Assembly (NCBI GenBank): GCA_944326305.1
Contig: CALVDL010000009.1
Span: forward strand, 1 to 64,000
Length of the DNA stretch: 64,000 nucleotides
Source: an uncultured Bacteroidales bacterium
GTDB lineage: Bacteria; Bacteroidota; Bacteroidia; Bacteroidales; UBA932
Direction: 5' to 3'
In this document: positions 25,648 to 32,766 of the stretch, piece after piece
How positions within the stretch are numbered: the first letter of the stretch is position 1
How the letters are laid out: every line of letters starts with the position of its first letter
The notes under the pieces: model-generated
The model's database searches: none
What the model was told of the DNA's origin: nothing
The model's input: the letters and a program-made list of their open reading frames with translations, nothing else
Translations under genes and position numbers: made by a program

Positions 25648-26035
25648 ATGTTTAACAATCTTATATAAAAATCAATATTTTATCATTTATGACCGGAATC
25701 CCTGTCATCCCGGGTGTCCCTTCGTCATTCCGGGTGTTCCTTCGTCATCCCGAGCATCCTTTTTGTCATCCCGAGCGGAGCCGAGGGATCTGTTAATTCC
25801 TTCTACAGATTTCTCCACTCACTTTGTTCGGTCGAAATGACAGAGAAGGTCCCGTTCGGTCGAAATGACAATTCATGTCTGTTCACCCCCAGTCACTTCG
25901 TGACAGCCCCTTGTTAAGGGGCGCCACCCCTTCCTTCCCCCTCGCCGGGGGCCCTGTCGCAGGCTACGGGCATGCTCCTTAATAAGTAATTCGATGTAAT
26001 TTAATGAATTAAATTCATCGAATTCACGTTGTTTT
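25648..26035 (+). repeat. Composite intergenic repeat, copy R4 with empty TTAA site
   Basis: 25648-25898 matches R2 (GTCATCCCGAGCGGAGCC, then GGTCGAAATGACA units). 25890-26035 matches R1/R3 (GTCACTTCGTGAC, then GCCCCTTGTTAAGGGGC and the TTCGATGTAATTTAATG palindrome). The 83-bp unit present in R1 and R3 is missing here, and a single TTAA at 26001-26004 remains. R4 thus links the two repeat types. Confidence 0.85.
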
Positions 26036-26091
26036 ACCTATCAATGATGATGAGACAATGCGGTTTTTACTGACAAATGGGGATTGCCGGA

Positions 26092-26114
26092 GGCTCCTGA
26101 AGGCAGTACCTTTG
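26092..26114 (+). promoter_or_regulatory. Candidate distal promoter of the hemerythrin region or of a small RNA
   Basis: TACCTTTG at 26107-26114 matches TAnnTTTG, with TTG about 20 bases upstream. It lies 150 bases before a second promoter that sits close to the hemerythrin gene. Confidence 0.45.
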
Positions 26115-26120
26115 CATACG

Positions 26121-26203
26121 AAGATTGAGATTTTAGGCCATATAGTTAAAAAGTTTAGATCCTTTTAATTGTTGTTGGATGGGGTGCTGGGAAGCACCCC
26201 ATC
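26121..26203 (+). ncRNA. Possible small RNA or structured leader
   Basis: The stretch from the expected start of the distal promoter to the end of a perfect 11-bp hairpin (GATGGGGTGCT-GGGA-AGCACCCCATC, 26178-26203) holds no plausible gene. The loop is of GNRA type. There is no T-run after it, so it may be a leader hairpin, not a terminator. Function unknown. Confidence 0.3.
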
Positions 26204-26257
26204 TGAAGTTATGGGGCGGGGCTGCGGTCCGGCCTCATGGCATGGAGGAAAAATGAT

Positions 26258-26265
26258 TATCTTTG
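26258..26265 (+). promoter_or_regulatory. -7 box proximal to the hemerythrin gene
   Basis: TATCTTTG, exact consensus, 22 bases before the ATG at 26288. Confidence 0.6.
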
Positions 26266-26287
26266 ACAGTTTCTAATAAATTACCAT

Positions 26288-27013
26288 ATGGTGAAAAAGA
26301 AAAAAACAAATATTAAGGATGACAGGGCAATGCTGTCTCCGGCAATGAAGATGGCTGACCTGGTGAACCTCAATTACCACCTTCTCGGTGTGCTCTCCCG
26401 CCTGGGTGTGGACCTCGGGTTCGGGGAGATAACGGTAGGGGAGGCCTGCAGGAGACATTCTTTGAACGTAGGTTCTTTCCTGCTGATATGCAATGTCTAT
26501 ACGTACGATGACTACATACCTTCCGGGGAGCTCCTGTTTTCAGGCGCTCCGGCGGATATAGTGAAATACCTGCACAGCTCGCATGTGTTCTATCTCGAGC
26601 ATGAGCTTCCGGAGCTGGAGAGGGCCCTCGAGAAGCTGGTTGCCCCGTGCGATGTGAAGCAGAAGCTTGTCATCGACAGGTTCTTCTCGGACTACAAGAA
26701 GGAGGTGGAGAACCATTTCGCATACGAGGAGACTGTGGTTTTCCCTTATGTCGAGACCTTTTCTCGGGACTGTAGGGAGCAGGGTTATTCAATAGAGCAG
26801 TTCGAGAAGAACCACAGCAATATCGACGAGAAGCTCTGCGACCTGAAGAACATAGTGATGAAATACCTTCCGGAGGTGTGCGACACAGTGCTGAGGAACG
26901 ATGTGATGTACCATATATGCTACCTTGAGGAGGATCTCGGCAAGCATACCCTTATCGAGAACAATGTGCTTATACCTATGATGACCAGAATAGAAGAAAA
27001 TGAAACACGGTAA
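26288..27013 (+). CDS. Hemerythrin-domain protein, RIC/ScdA-like
   Basis: The product has 241 residues. Residues about 20-70 resemble the DUF542/ScdA N-terminal domain (VLSRLGVDLGFGEITVGEAC), but the family's usual Cys pair (DYCC) is replaced by DLGF. Residues about 95-235 form a four-helix hemerythrin-like domain with iron-ligand candidates in SSHVFYLEHELPEL, ENHFAYEETVVFPY, EKNHSNIDEKL and KHTLIENNVLIP. RIC-type proteins bind a di-iron centre and repair iron-sulfur clusters after nitric oxide or peroxide stress. The next gene, a LuxR-type regulator, overlaps its end by 14 bp, so the two are translationally linked. Whether this one repairs or senses is not known. Confidence 0.82.
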   Translation: MVKKKKTNIKDDRAMLSPAMKMADLVNLNYHLLGVLSRLGVDLGFGEITVGEACRRHSLNVGSFLLICNVYTYDDYIPSGELLFSGAPADIVKYLHSSHVFYLEHELPELERALEKLVAPCDVKQKLVIDRFFSDYKKEVENHFAYEETVVFPYVETFSRDCREQGYSIEQFEKNHSNIDEKLCDLKNIVMKYLPEVCDTVLRNDVMYHICYLEEDLGKHTLIENNVLIPMMTRIEENETR

Positions 27014-27605
27014 CAGAGTAAAGGTGCTCCTTATCATCCCGTCCCGTATAATAGCCAGGGGGATGGAGGGGGTGTTCCATGACCTGGGGGAGTTTTCCGT
27101 GGAGGGGATACTCACCGACCTTTCCCGCACGAGCGAGGTCAGGCTGAAGAACATGGACGTGGAGCTGATAGTGGTGGACCCGGTGATATTCGACTGCGCC
27201 TCCCGGGCTTCAGGGCGTTCACGCATTGCTGAATACTCTGATGCGGCGGTGGTGGCCCTGCAGACCGTCCCTATGGAGGACGATGTCTGGCGGCAGTATG
27301 ATGAGGTGGTCAACCTGTATGACCTGCCCCCTGTCATAATCAAGAAGCTGCGCACAGTGCTTGCGAACCGGAGCGAGACTCCCAAGTCCGACAGCCAGGA
27401 GCTTTCGGCCAGGGAGAAGGAGATTCTCGTGTGTGTGGCCAAAGGCATGCTGAACAAGGAGATAGCAGACCTCTACAATATTTCTATCTATACGGTGATA
27501 ACCCACCGCAAAAACATCACCCGCAAGACGGGGATCAAGACGGTGGCCGGCCTTACTGTATATGCCCTGCTCAATAATCTTATAGATGCCAATTCAATAG
27601 AGTGA
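27000..27605 (+). CDS. LuxR-type regulator with degenerate receiver domain
   Basis: The product has 201 residues. Residues 1-120 have a receiver-like fold (VKVLLIIPSRIIARGMEGVF, then VELIVVDPVIF). An Asp is kept at the phosphoacceptor place, but the acidic pair after beta-strand 1 is missing (IPSR), so normal phosphorylation is doubtful. Residues 130-195 form the LuxR helix-turn-helix: LSAREKEILVCVAKGMLNKEIADLYNISIYTVITHRKNI. It overlaps the hemerythrin gene, which suggests that the di-iron protein and the regulator work together, perhaps in redox or nitric oxide sensing. This link is inference. Confidence 0.88.
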   Translation: MKHGNRVKVLLIIPSRIIARGMEGVFHDLGEFSVEGILTDLSRTSEVRLKNMDVELIVVDPVIFDCASRASGRSRIAEYSDAAVVALQTVPMEDDVWRQYDEVVNLYDLPPVIIKKLRTVLANRSETPKSDSQELSAREKEILVCVAKGMLNKEIADLYNISIYTVITHRKNITRKTGIKTVAGLTVYALLNNLIDANSIE

Positions 27606-27612
27606 CATTGAA

Positions 27613-27921
27613 ATGAATTTTTCCGATCTGAACTTTTTGGGGCTTGTGGTGGGCCTCTCGACATTTTTCATCATTGGTGTTTTCCATCCGATAGTCATCA
27701 AGGCCGAATACCATTTCGGCAAAGGGTGCTGGTGGGTTTTCCTCATTGCGGGGATAGCCTTCGCCGTCCTTTCCCTTTTCATAGGGAACTTCGTCGGCTC
27801 CACTGTCACCGGTGTCGTCTCCTTTTCCTGCTTCTGGTCTATCCTGGAGCTTATAGAGCAGGAGAAGCGGGTCAAAAAGGGCTGGTTCCCGAGGAATCCC
27901 AAAAAGTCTGCTAAGAAATAG
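27613..27921 (+). CDS. DUF4491 small membrane protein
   Basis: The 102-residue product has three hydrophobic segments (about 8-27, 37-57, 62-80). It contains the family pattern FHPIVIKAEYHFG, then CWWVFLIAGI, then a closing EQEKRVKKGWFPRNPK. DUF4491 is a Bacteroidetes inner-membrane family of unknown function. It starts 7 bp after the LuxR gene and probably belongs to the same transcript. Confidence 0.82.
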   Translation: MNFSDLNFLGLVVGLSTFFIIGVFHPIVIKAEYHFGKGCWWVFLIAGIAFAVLSLFIGNFVGSTVTGVVSFSCFWSILELIEQEKRVKKGWFPRNPKKSAKK

Positions 27922-27986
27922 CCGGCTGCCAGGAAGGGCCCTGTCCGGGTGTGTTTTTGCCTTGATGCAGTATGGGGAAGGGAGGC

Positions 27987-29321
27987 TCAGGAGTATTTCC
28001 TGGGGAACCGGAAGATGATGGCCATCAGTGCCATCAGGCCGAGGGCATAAGGGTAGTAGAGGTATTTGATGATGCCCAGGGCTGACACTCCGGACAGACC
28101 GGCGGCCATGAGCATCTGCGCCCCGTACGGGATGATTCCCTGGACCATGCATGAGAAGGTGTCCAGGATGCTGGCTGCCTTCCTGTTGTCGACACCGTAT
28201 TTGAGGGAGATGTCACGGGCGATGCGCCCCGTGGTGATGATTGCTATCGTGTTGTTCGCCGTGCAGACGTTGGCAATGCTCACGATGGCGGCTATGCACA
28301 GCTCGGCCCCGCGTTTCCCCTTGACTTTCCTTGTCAGTCCGGAGACGATGAAGTCAATGCCTCCGTTCACGCGGATCATCTCCAGCATCCCGCCTGCAAG
28401 CATTGTCACTATTATCAGTTCACCCATGCCTCCGATGCCCTTGCCGAGGGAGACAAGCCATCCTGTCCATCCGAAATCCCCGCACGCGAATCCGAGCACG
28501 GCGTTGGCCGCGATTCCGAGGGCAAGCACAGACATGACGTTCATGCCCGTCAGGGCGAGCCAGATCACCATTATGTACGGGATGAGTTTGATCCATTCTA
28601 TCCCGGAGGCCTGCCTGGCCATTTCTGTACCGGACCCGAGGATAATATACAGGACGGTTACGGCAATGGCCGCCGGGGCGGCGATGGCGACATTTGCCTT
28701 GAACTTGTCTTTCATCTGGCACTCCTGCGTGCGTGTGGCCGCGATGGTAGTGTCGGAGATGAAAGAAAGGTTGTCCCCGAAGAATGCCCCGCCTGCTACA
28801 ATTGCCGTCATGAACGCTGTCTCCACCCCTGTCTGCTCCGCGATTCCGGCCGCGACAGGGACAAGGGCGACTATCGTCCCGACGCTTGTGCCTATTGCCA
28901 TGGATATGAAGCAGGAGGCAAGGAAGATGCCTGCATAGAGCAGTCTGTCCGGAAGTATCCTGAGGGTCAGGTCCACTGTAGCGTCCACCGCCCCGATCTC
29001 CTGGGCCGATGACGCGAAGGCCCCTGCAAGGACGAATATCCATATCATCAGGAGCACGTTCCTGTCTCCCGCGCCTTTGGAGAAGACCGCTATCTTCTCG
29101 TCTGTCGTGCCCTTGCTTATCATCAGGGCATATGCCGATGCCACGAGGAAGGCCGCGGTGATGGGGATCTTGTAGAAGTCCTTCTCCAGCAGGGAGGAGA
29201 CCAAATATACAACAAGAAAAACGAGCAGCGGGCTGAGTGCCGCCCATCCGCTTGTCCTGCTTCCGTTTTTCCGTATGCCCTTTGCAAAGCCGGTCAGGTA
29301 TTTGTCAGGGAGGATTCCCAT
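27987..29321 (-). CDS. nhaC: NhaC-type Na+/H+ antiporter
   Basis: The 444-residue polytopic protein has about 11-12 hydrophobic helices and NhaC-family blocks: FISMAIGTSVGTIVALVPVA, AGGAFFGDNLSFISDTTIAA and VCTANNTIAI. It would expel Na+ in exchange for H+ at the inner membrane. A few members instead exchange organic acids such as malate and lactate, so the exact pair is not certain. It has its own promoter and no partner gene. Confidence 0.9.
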   Translation of the reverse strand: MGILPDKYLTGFAKGIRKNGSRTSGWAALSPLLVFLVVYLVSSLLEKDFYKIPITAAFLVASAYALMISKGTTDEKIAVFSKGAGDRNVLLMIWIFVLAGAFASSAQEIGAVDATVDLTLRILPDRLLYAGIFLASCFISMAIGTSVGTIVALVPVAAGIAEQTGVETAFMTAIVAGGAFFGDNLSFISDTTIAATRTQECQMKDKFKANVAIAAPAAIAVTVLYIILGSGTEMARQASGIEWIKLIPYIMVIWLALTGMNVMSVLALGIAANAVLGFACGDFGWTGWLVSLGKGIGGMGELIIVTMLAGGMLEMIRVNGGIDFIVSGLTRKVKGKRGAELCIAAIVSIANVCTANNTIAIITTGRIARDISLKYGVDNRKAASILDTFSCMVQGIIPYGAQMLMAAGLSGVSALGIIKYLYYPYALGLMALMAIIFRFPRKYS

Positions 29322-29344
29322 TTCTCTGTTTTCTTTCGGACCTG

Positions 29345-29352
29345 CAAATTAA
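29345..29352 (-). promoter_or_regulatory. Candidate -7 box of nhaC
   Basis: The minus strand reads TTAATTTG, one mismatch from TAnnTTTG. The identical octamer precedes the sulfatase remnant (38711) and the nuclease-ATPase gene (40140). Confidence 0.45.
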
Positions 29353-29397
29353 CGGAATTTTTCCCGGTTATGAAAATTCGTAGTGCAAATGAATGCC

Positions 29398-29880
29398 CTA
29401 TAGGAAAGGTGTCGGAGCCTCTTTCATGGAAGATTTCATGGTAGCACTGCCTGTCACCTCCTCAGGAATGTCCTTCCTCGTATAGACTGACACTTCTCCC
29501 GAACCGTTCCTGGCTGTCAGAACCAGACTGTCGGACTCGACGTCCACATCATAGTCGCTTCCCCATGAAGTCCCGTCTCTGTACTGTCCCCTCAGGACGG
29601 TATTGTCCAAAGTATAGTTTCCTGTGTAGAGGTAATATTTTCCGCTTCCGAGATTCTGGTACAGTTCAAATGTGCCGTTGTCGAAAGAAACATATACGTT
29701 TATATCGCCAGGTTCCGATTCTCCGAATGATACAAGCATCCATTCCCCGTTTATTTCGGGAAGTTCTTCCCCGGGTATTTCCGGGACATCTGTCCCTGGC
29801 GTTTCAGGTGCAGCTTCGTCGCAGGAAAAAACCATGGCCAGGAATATCGGGAACATAAGATATGATATTATTCTTTTCAT
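29398..29880 (-). CDS. Lipocalin-like lipoprotein of locus A
   Basis: The product has 160 residues from the ATG ending at 29880, with a lipoprotein signal (FLAMVFSC). After a Pro/Glu-rich linker (about 25-45) comes a single small beta-barrel-like domain: INGEWMLVSFGESEPGDINVYVSFDNG, then GTSWGSDYDVDVESDSLVLT and a late YTRKDIPEEV. It is a clear paralogue of the gene at 52611, which shares W-x-L-x-x, FDGTFxLYQ-like, GTxWGSxY and DIPEE elements. In both loci it is the last gene, right after the S8 protease gene (13 bp here). It may bind a protease product or act as inhibitor or chaperone. Function unproven. Confidence 0.75.
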   Translation of the reverse strand: MKRIISYLMFPIFLAMVFSCDEAAPETPGTDVPEIPGEELPEINGEWMLVSFGESEPGDINVYVSFDNGTFELYQNLGSGKYYLYTGNYTLDNTVLRGQYRDGTSWGSDYDVDVESDSLVLTARNGSGEVSVYTRKDIPEEVTGSATMKSSMKEAPTPFL

Positions 29881-29893
29881 GATAGTCAAACAA

Positions 29894-31888
29894 TTATAGC
29901 CATCCTCCATTACTGCTGCATACGCCTCTGGAAATCACCGAGATTTCCTTTACTATTTCCATCCCTCCTATATTGTTGCCTCCTCCGAGGCTCTCGCCTC
30001 CGGCTATGGCCCTGATGAGAATTTTCGCAGAACCGTATTTCATCGGTTGTATGAGCAGCCTTCCGGAGCGAATCACCGGGTCAGCGGCAAGCCCGAGGGC
30101 TTCATAGTCTTCATCGGAAATCTCCACTCCCGTATAGGTAAGGCCCGAGGCGTTTCCGCCGAATGCACTGTCAAGATCAAGCCGTTGGGCCTTGCCGGTT
30201 TCGGCGATTATGCATGGAGTTTCTTCTATCTGCATCATCAGCCTCCATGTGTCTATGCTGCCGGTCCCCATCCGGCCGTTGTATGGAGCCAGATTCAATG
30301 AGCCGATACTGTTGCCTACCAGAGTCTGTTTGCTGCCGCTAAGGAAATCATCTATGTTGTTCACTGAAGTAAGGAGCATCGAGGTGAACTCTTCATTGGT
30401 GAAATGCCTGTTCAGCTGCAGTGCGTATGAAAGTCCGAGCGCCACGACTCCGGATACATGAGGGCAAGCCATGGAAGTCCCCTGCATATACCCGTAATCC
30501 GTAGCCGAATACATGCCTGTCTCATTGTCGTTTTCATCAAGTATAGGCATAGATTCTGTCGGCATGGTGGACAGGACGGCAGCGCATTCGCTATCTGTAA
30601 CGCCGCCTGTATAGTATTCTCCTCCGGGAGCGGCAATGTTGCATCCGGGGCCGTAGTTGGTATAGTATGCCGGCAGGTTGTCGGATGCAATCGCCGTGAC
30701 GGAAATGCACGGTCTGTATGCTCCCGGATAGCCGGATACGGATGCGCTTTCATTCCCGGCTGCGAAAACCGCAATGCCTCCGTCGATAGCCTTGCAGTTG
30801 GACTTTTCCAGGAAATCCCGTATCGCTTCTGCTTCTATGCCTGCAAACTCTTCATATCCGGAGTCTGACAAGAATGCTCCGCCTGCATATCCGAACGAGC
30901 ATTGGATGACAGAAGCTCCGTTATCTGCTGCATAACGTATCGCTTTGGCAACAGTGCAGGCATCTCCATCTTCTATCCCGTCGAAAATCTGACAGGACAT
31001 CAGGCGGACGCCGTTTCCGGACCCGTCTCCGCCGGCTATGCCGCATACTCCTATGCCGTTGTTGTTTACTGCGGCAACAGTACCGGCCACATGTGTGCCG
31101 TGTCCGGTATTCCCGTAGGTATCCCAGGCTATTTCGCCTCCAGAGACAAAATTATATCCGTAAACGTCATCGACATATCCGTTTTTGTCATCGTCTATGC
31201 CGTTGCCAGGTATTTCATCCTCGTTGACCCACATGTTTGCGGCAAGATCCGGATGATTGTACTGTACACCTTCATCTATTATGGCTACGATGATATCGCT
31301 TCTGCCTGTTTCAAGCCTCCATGCATCGGCTACATTGATATCCGCACCGGCCCTGGCTGTCGGAGCGATATTGTCCTTGTCTCCCGTGTTTTTATAATGC
31401 CATTGCATCCCTGCCTGAGGGTCATTGAAAGCACCCATCGGTGCTTTTGTCAGCAAGGGGGAGCGCATCGGACGGGAAATGCAGTCAGAAGCTTTCTTCA
31501 TTTTCGTATTGAACTGTATTTTCTCTATTCCGCTGAAAGACGAGACAGCTTCCGCCAGACTGTCAAGGTCCATGTCCCGGCTGAACCTTATTTCGTACCA
31601 GCGGTCAAGGTCTCTGCCGGATGATTCTGCTTCCGTTTTGCAGCTTCCGAATACTTTCCGGACCGATACAGCTTCATCCGATAAGGATGCACGCAGGCCT
31701 GTGGCAGATTCTTCCGGACTGTCTCCGGACACTTTTACCAGAAGACTTCCTTTGGCGGCATTGAAGGATGAGTTGATTATTTTTCCTGTATATGCACCGG
31801 AACGGTTTTCCGGCAGGGAAGTCTCTGTGCAGCCCTGGAATAATGCCGTAAGAAATACGGCAATGATTATTGTCAAAAAATTTTTCAT
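29894..31888 (-). CDS. S8 (subtilisin-like) protease lipoprotein of locus A
   Basis: The product has 664 residues from the ATG ending at 31888, with a lipobox (ALFQGC). Residues about 35-125 resemble a fervidolysin-type propeptide, followed by a linker. The peptidase S8 domain spans about 150-500 with all three catalytic residues: D205 (VAIIDEGVQYNHPDL), H266 (GHGTHVAGTVAAV) and S472 (GTSMACPHVSG). The C-terminal part (about 500-664) is beta-rich and ends NGGWL, the same last residues as the paralogue at 50584. It should be an active, self-maturing surface endoprotease. It is separated from the SusC/SusD genes by a terminator hairpin. Confidence 0.93.
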   Translation of the reverse strand: MKNFLTIIIAVFLTALFQGCTETSLPENRSGAYTGKIINSSFNAAKGSLLVKVSGDSPEESATGLRASLSDEAVSVRKVFGSCKTEAESSGRDLDRWYEIRFSRDMDLDSLAEAVSSFSGIEKIQFNTKMKKASDCISRPMRSPLLTKAPMGAFNDPQAGMQWHYKNTGDKDNIAPTARAGADINVADAWRLETGRSDIIVAIIDEGVQYNHPDLAANMWVNEDEIPGNGIDDDKNGYVDDVYGYNFVSGGEIAWDTYGNTGHGTHVAGTVAAVNNNGIGVCGIAGGDGSGNGVRLMSCQIFDGIEDGDACTVAKAIRYAADNGASVIQCSFGYAGGAFLSDSGYEEFAGIEAEAIRDFLEKSNCKAIDGGIAVFAAGNESASVSGYPGAYRPCISVTAIASDNLPAYYTNYGPGCNIAAPGGEYYTGGVTDSECAAVLSTMPTESMPILDENDNETGMYSATDYGYMQGTSMACPHVSGVVALGLSYALQLNRHFTNEEFTSMLLTSVNNIDDFLSGSKQTLVGNSIGSLNLAPYNGRMGTGSIDTWRLMMQIEETPCIIAETGKAQRLDLDSAFGGNASGLTYTGVEISDEDYEALGLAADPVIRSGRLLIQPMKYGSAKILIRAIAGGESLGGGNNIGGMEIVKEISVISRGVCSSNGGWL

Positions 31889-31900
31889 ACAGAATGCTAT

Positions 31901-31935
31901 AAAAAAAGGGAGACGTAAAGTTTCCATCTCCCTTT
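31901..31935 (-). terminator. Intrinsic terminator between the lipoprotein and S8 protease genes
   Basis: AAAAGGGAGA (31904-31913) pairs with TCTCCCTTTT (31926-31935). On the minus strand it is followed by a T-run (31907-31901). It should uncouple, or attenuate, protease expression from SusC/D. A hairpin lies at the matching place in locus B (50511-50552). Confidence 0.75.
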
Positions 31936-31951
31936 TGATTCTTGAAATGAC

Positions 31952-32752
31952 TTATTGAAGAAATTCTGTCACAATAAAGTAATCTTGTCCAGGGTTAAAA
32001 GTACCGCCAAGAGAAGGGACTGTATATTCGTAGAAGAACGTGAATGTTTTCTCTTCTGCTGAATATGTACCGTCTTGTACGACTTCTGCAGTAATGAATG
32101 CACCGGCCTGATATTCTACTCCTGTTTCAAATGAACTGTATCCAAGCTGTACAGAAGCTCCTCCGTCCCATTTGAAAACCACATCGGAACCTATAGACCA
32201 TAAATCAGGAAGACGGTACTGATCAAGTATTCCAGAATATTCGAGCGTCTGCTCCCATGGATCAAAGAGGTAACTGCTATATATTCCGGTTGCATACGGA
32301 ACATAGTCTTCCTTCAGAACAGTGACTTCCACTCTCGGATATGTGTCCTGCTCAATATACTGCTGTGTGTAATTTTCGGCAATGGAGATCGAACATTTGT
32401 ATTCTGTAAAGAGTTCCATGCTTTCTCCCAACTTTACGGTGATGGTACTTTCAAGTTCCCCCTGCCCGAACTCGACTGTAGCCGGCACTGTAAATGCTTC
32501 CGGGGAAAGTGTAGACACTTCAAGCGGAATGCTCTGTGCCTCCGCGGCGTTGTCCCTCTCGACCCTGAGAGTGAATTCAGTCGCATCAGTGCCCAAAGCC
32601 AGATTCGTTTCATTGTCGGAACTGAAATAGACATTGTCCCCTGCAGTGTTCATCTGCGCTCCTGGTTCGTATTCCGTCTCGGAGCAGGCTGTAAGGATAA
32701 GGCCTGCTGCGAACGGTAAAACCGATAGGTATTTCAATATTTTCATTTTCAT
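31952..32752 (-). CDS. Calx-beta-like surface lipoprotein of locus A
   Basis: The 266-residue product has a lipobox (LILTAC). Residues about 40-135 look like a Calx-beta-type beta-sandwich (YFSSDNETNLALGTDATEFTLRVERDN, then ESTITVKLGESMELFTEYKCSISI), and the rest is a second beta-rich domain full of aromatics. It follows susD by 14 bp. The same position in locus B holds a much longer relative (768 residues) with a similar N-terminus. Such SusE-like lipoproteins usually sit on the surface and bind substrate. The ligand is unknown. Confidence 0.75.
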   Translation of the reverse strand: MKMKILKYLSVLPFAAGLILTACSETEYEPGAQMNTAGDNVYFSSDNETNLALGTDATEFTLRVERDNAAEAQSIPLEVSTLSPEAFTVPATVEFGQGELESTITVKLGESMELFTEYKCSISIAENYTQQYIEQDTYPRVEVTVLKEDYVPYATGIYSSYLFDPWEQTLEYSGILDQYRLPDLWSIGSDVVFKWDGGASVQLGYSSFETGVEYQAGAFITAEVVQDGTYSAEEKTFTFFYEYTVPSLGGTFNPGQDYFIVTEFLQ

Positions 32753-32766
32753 TGTCTTTTAGATTT

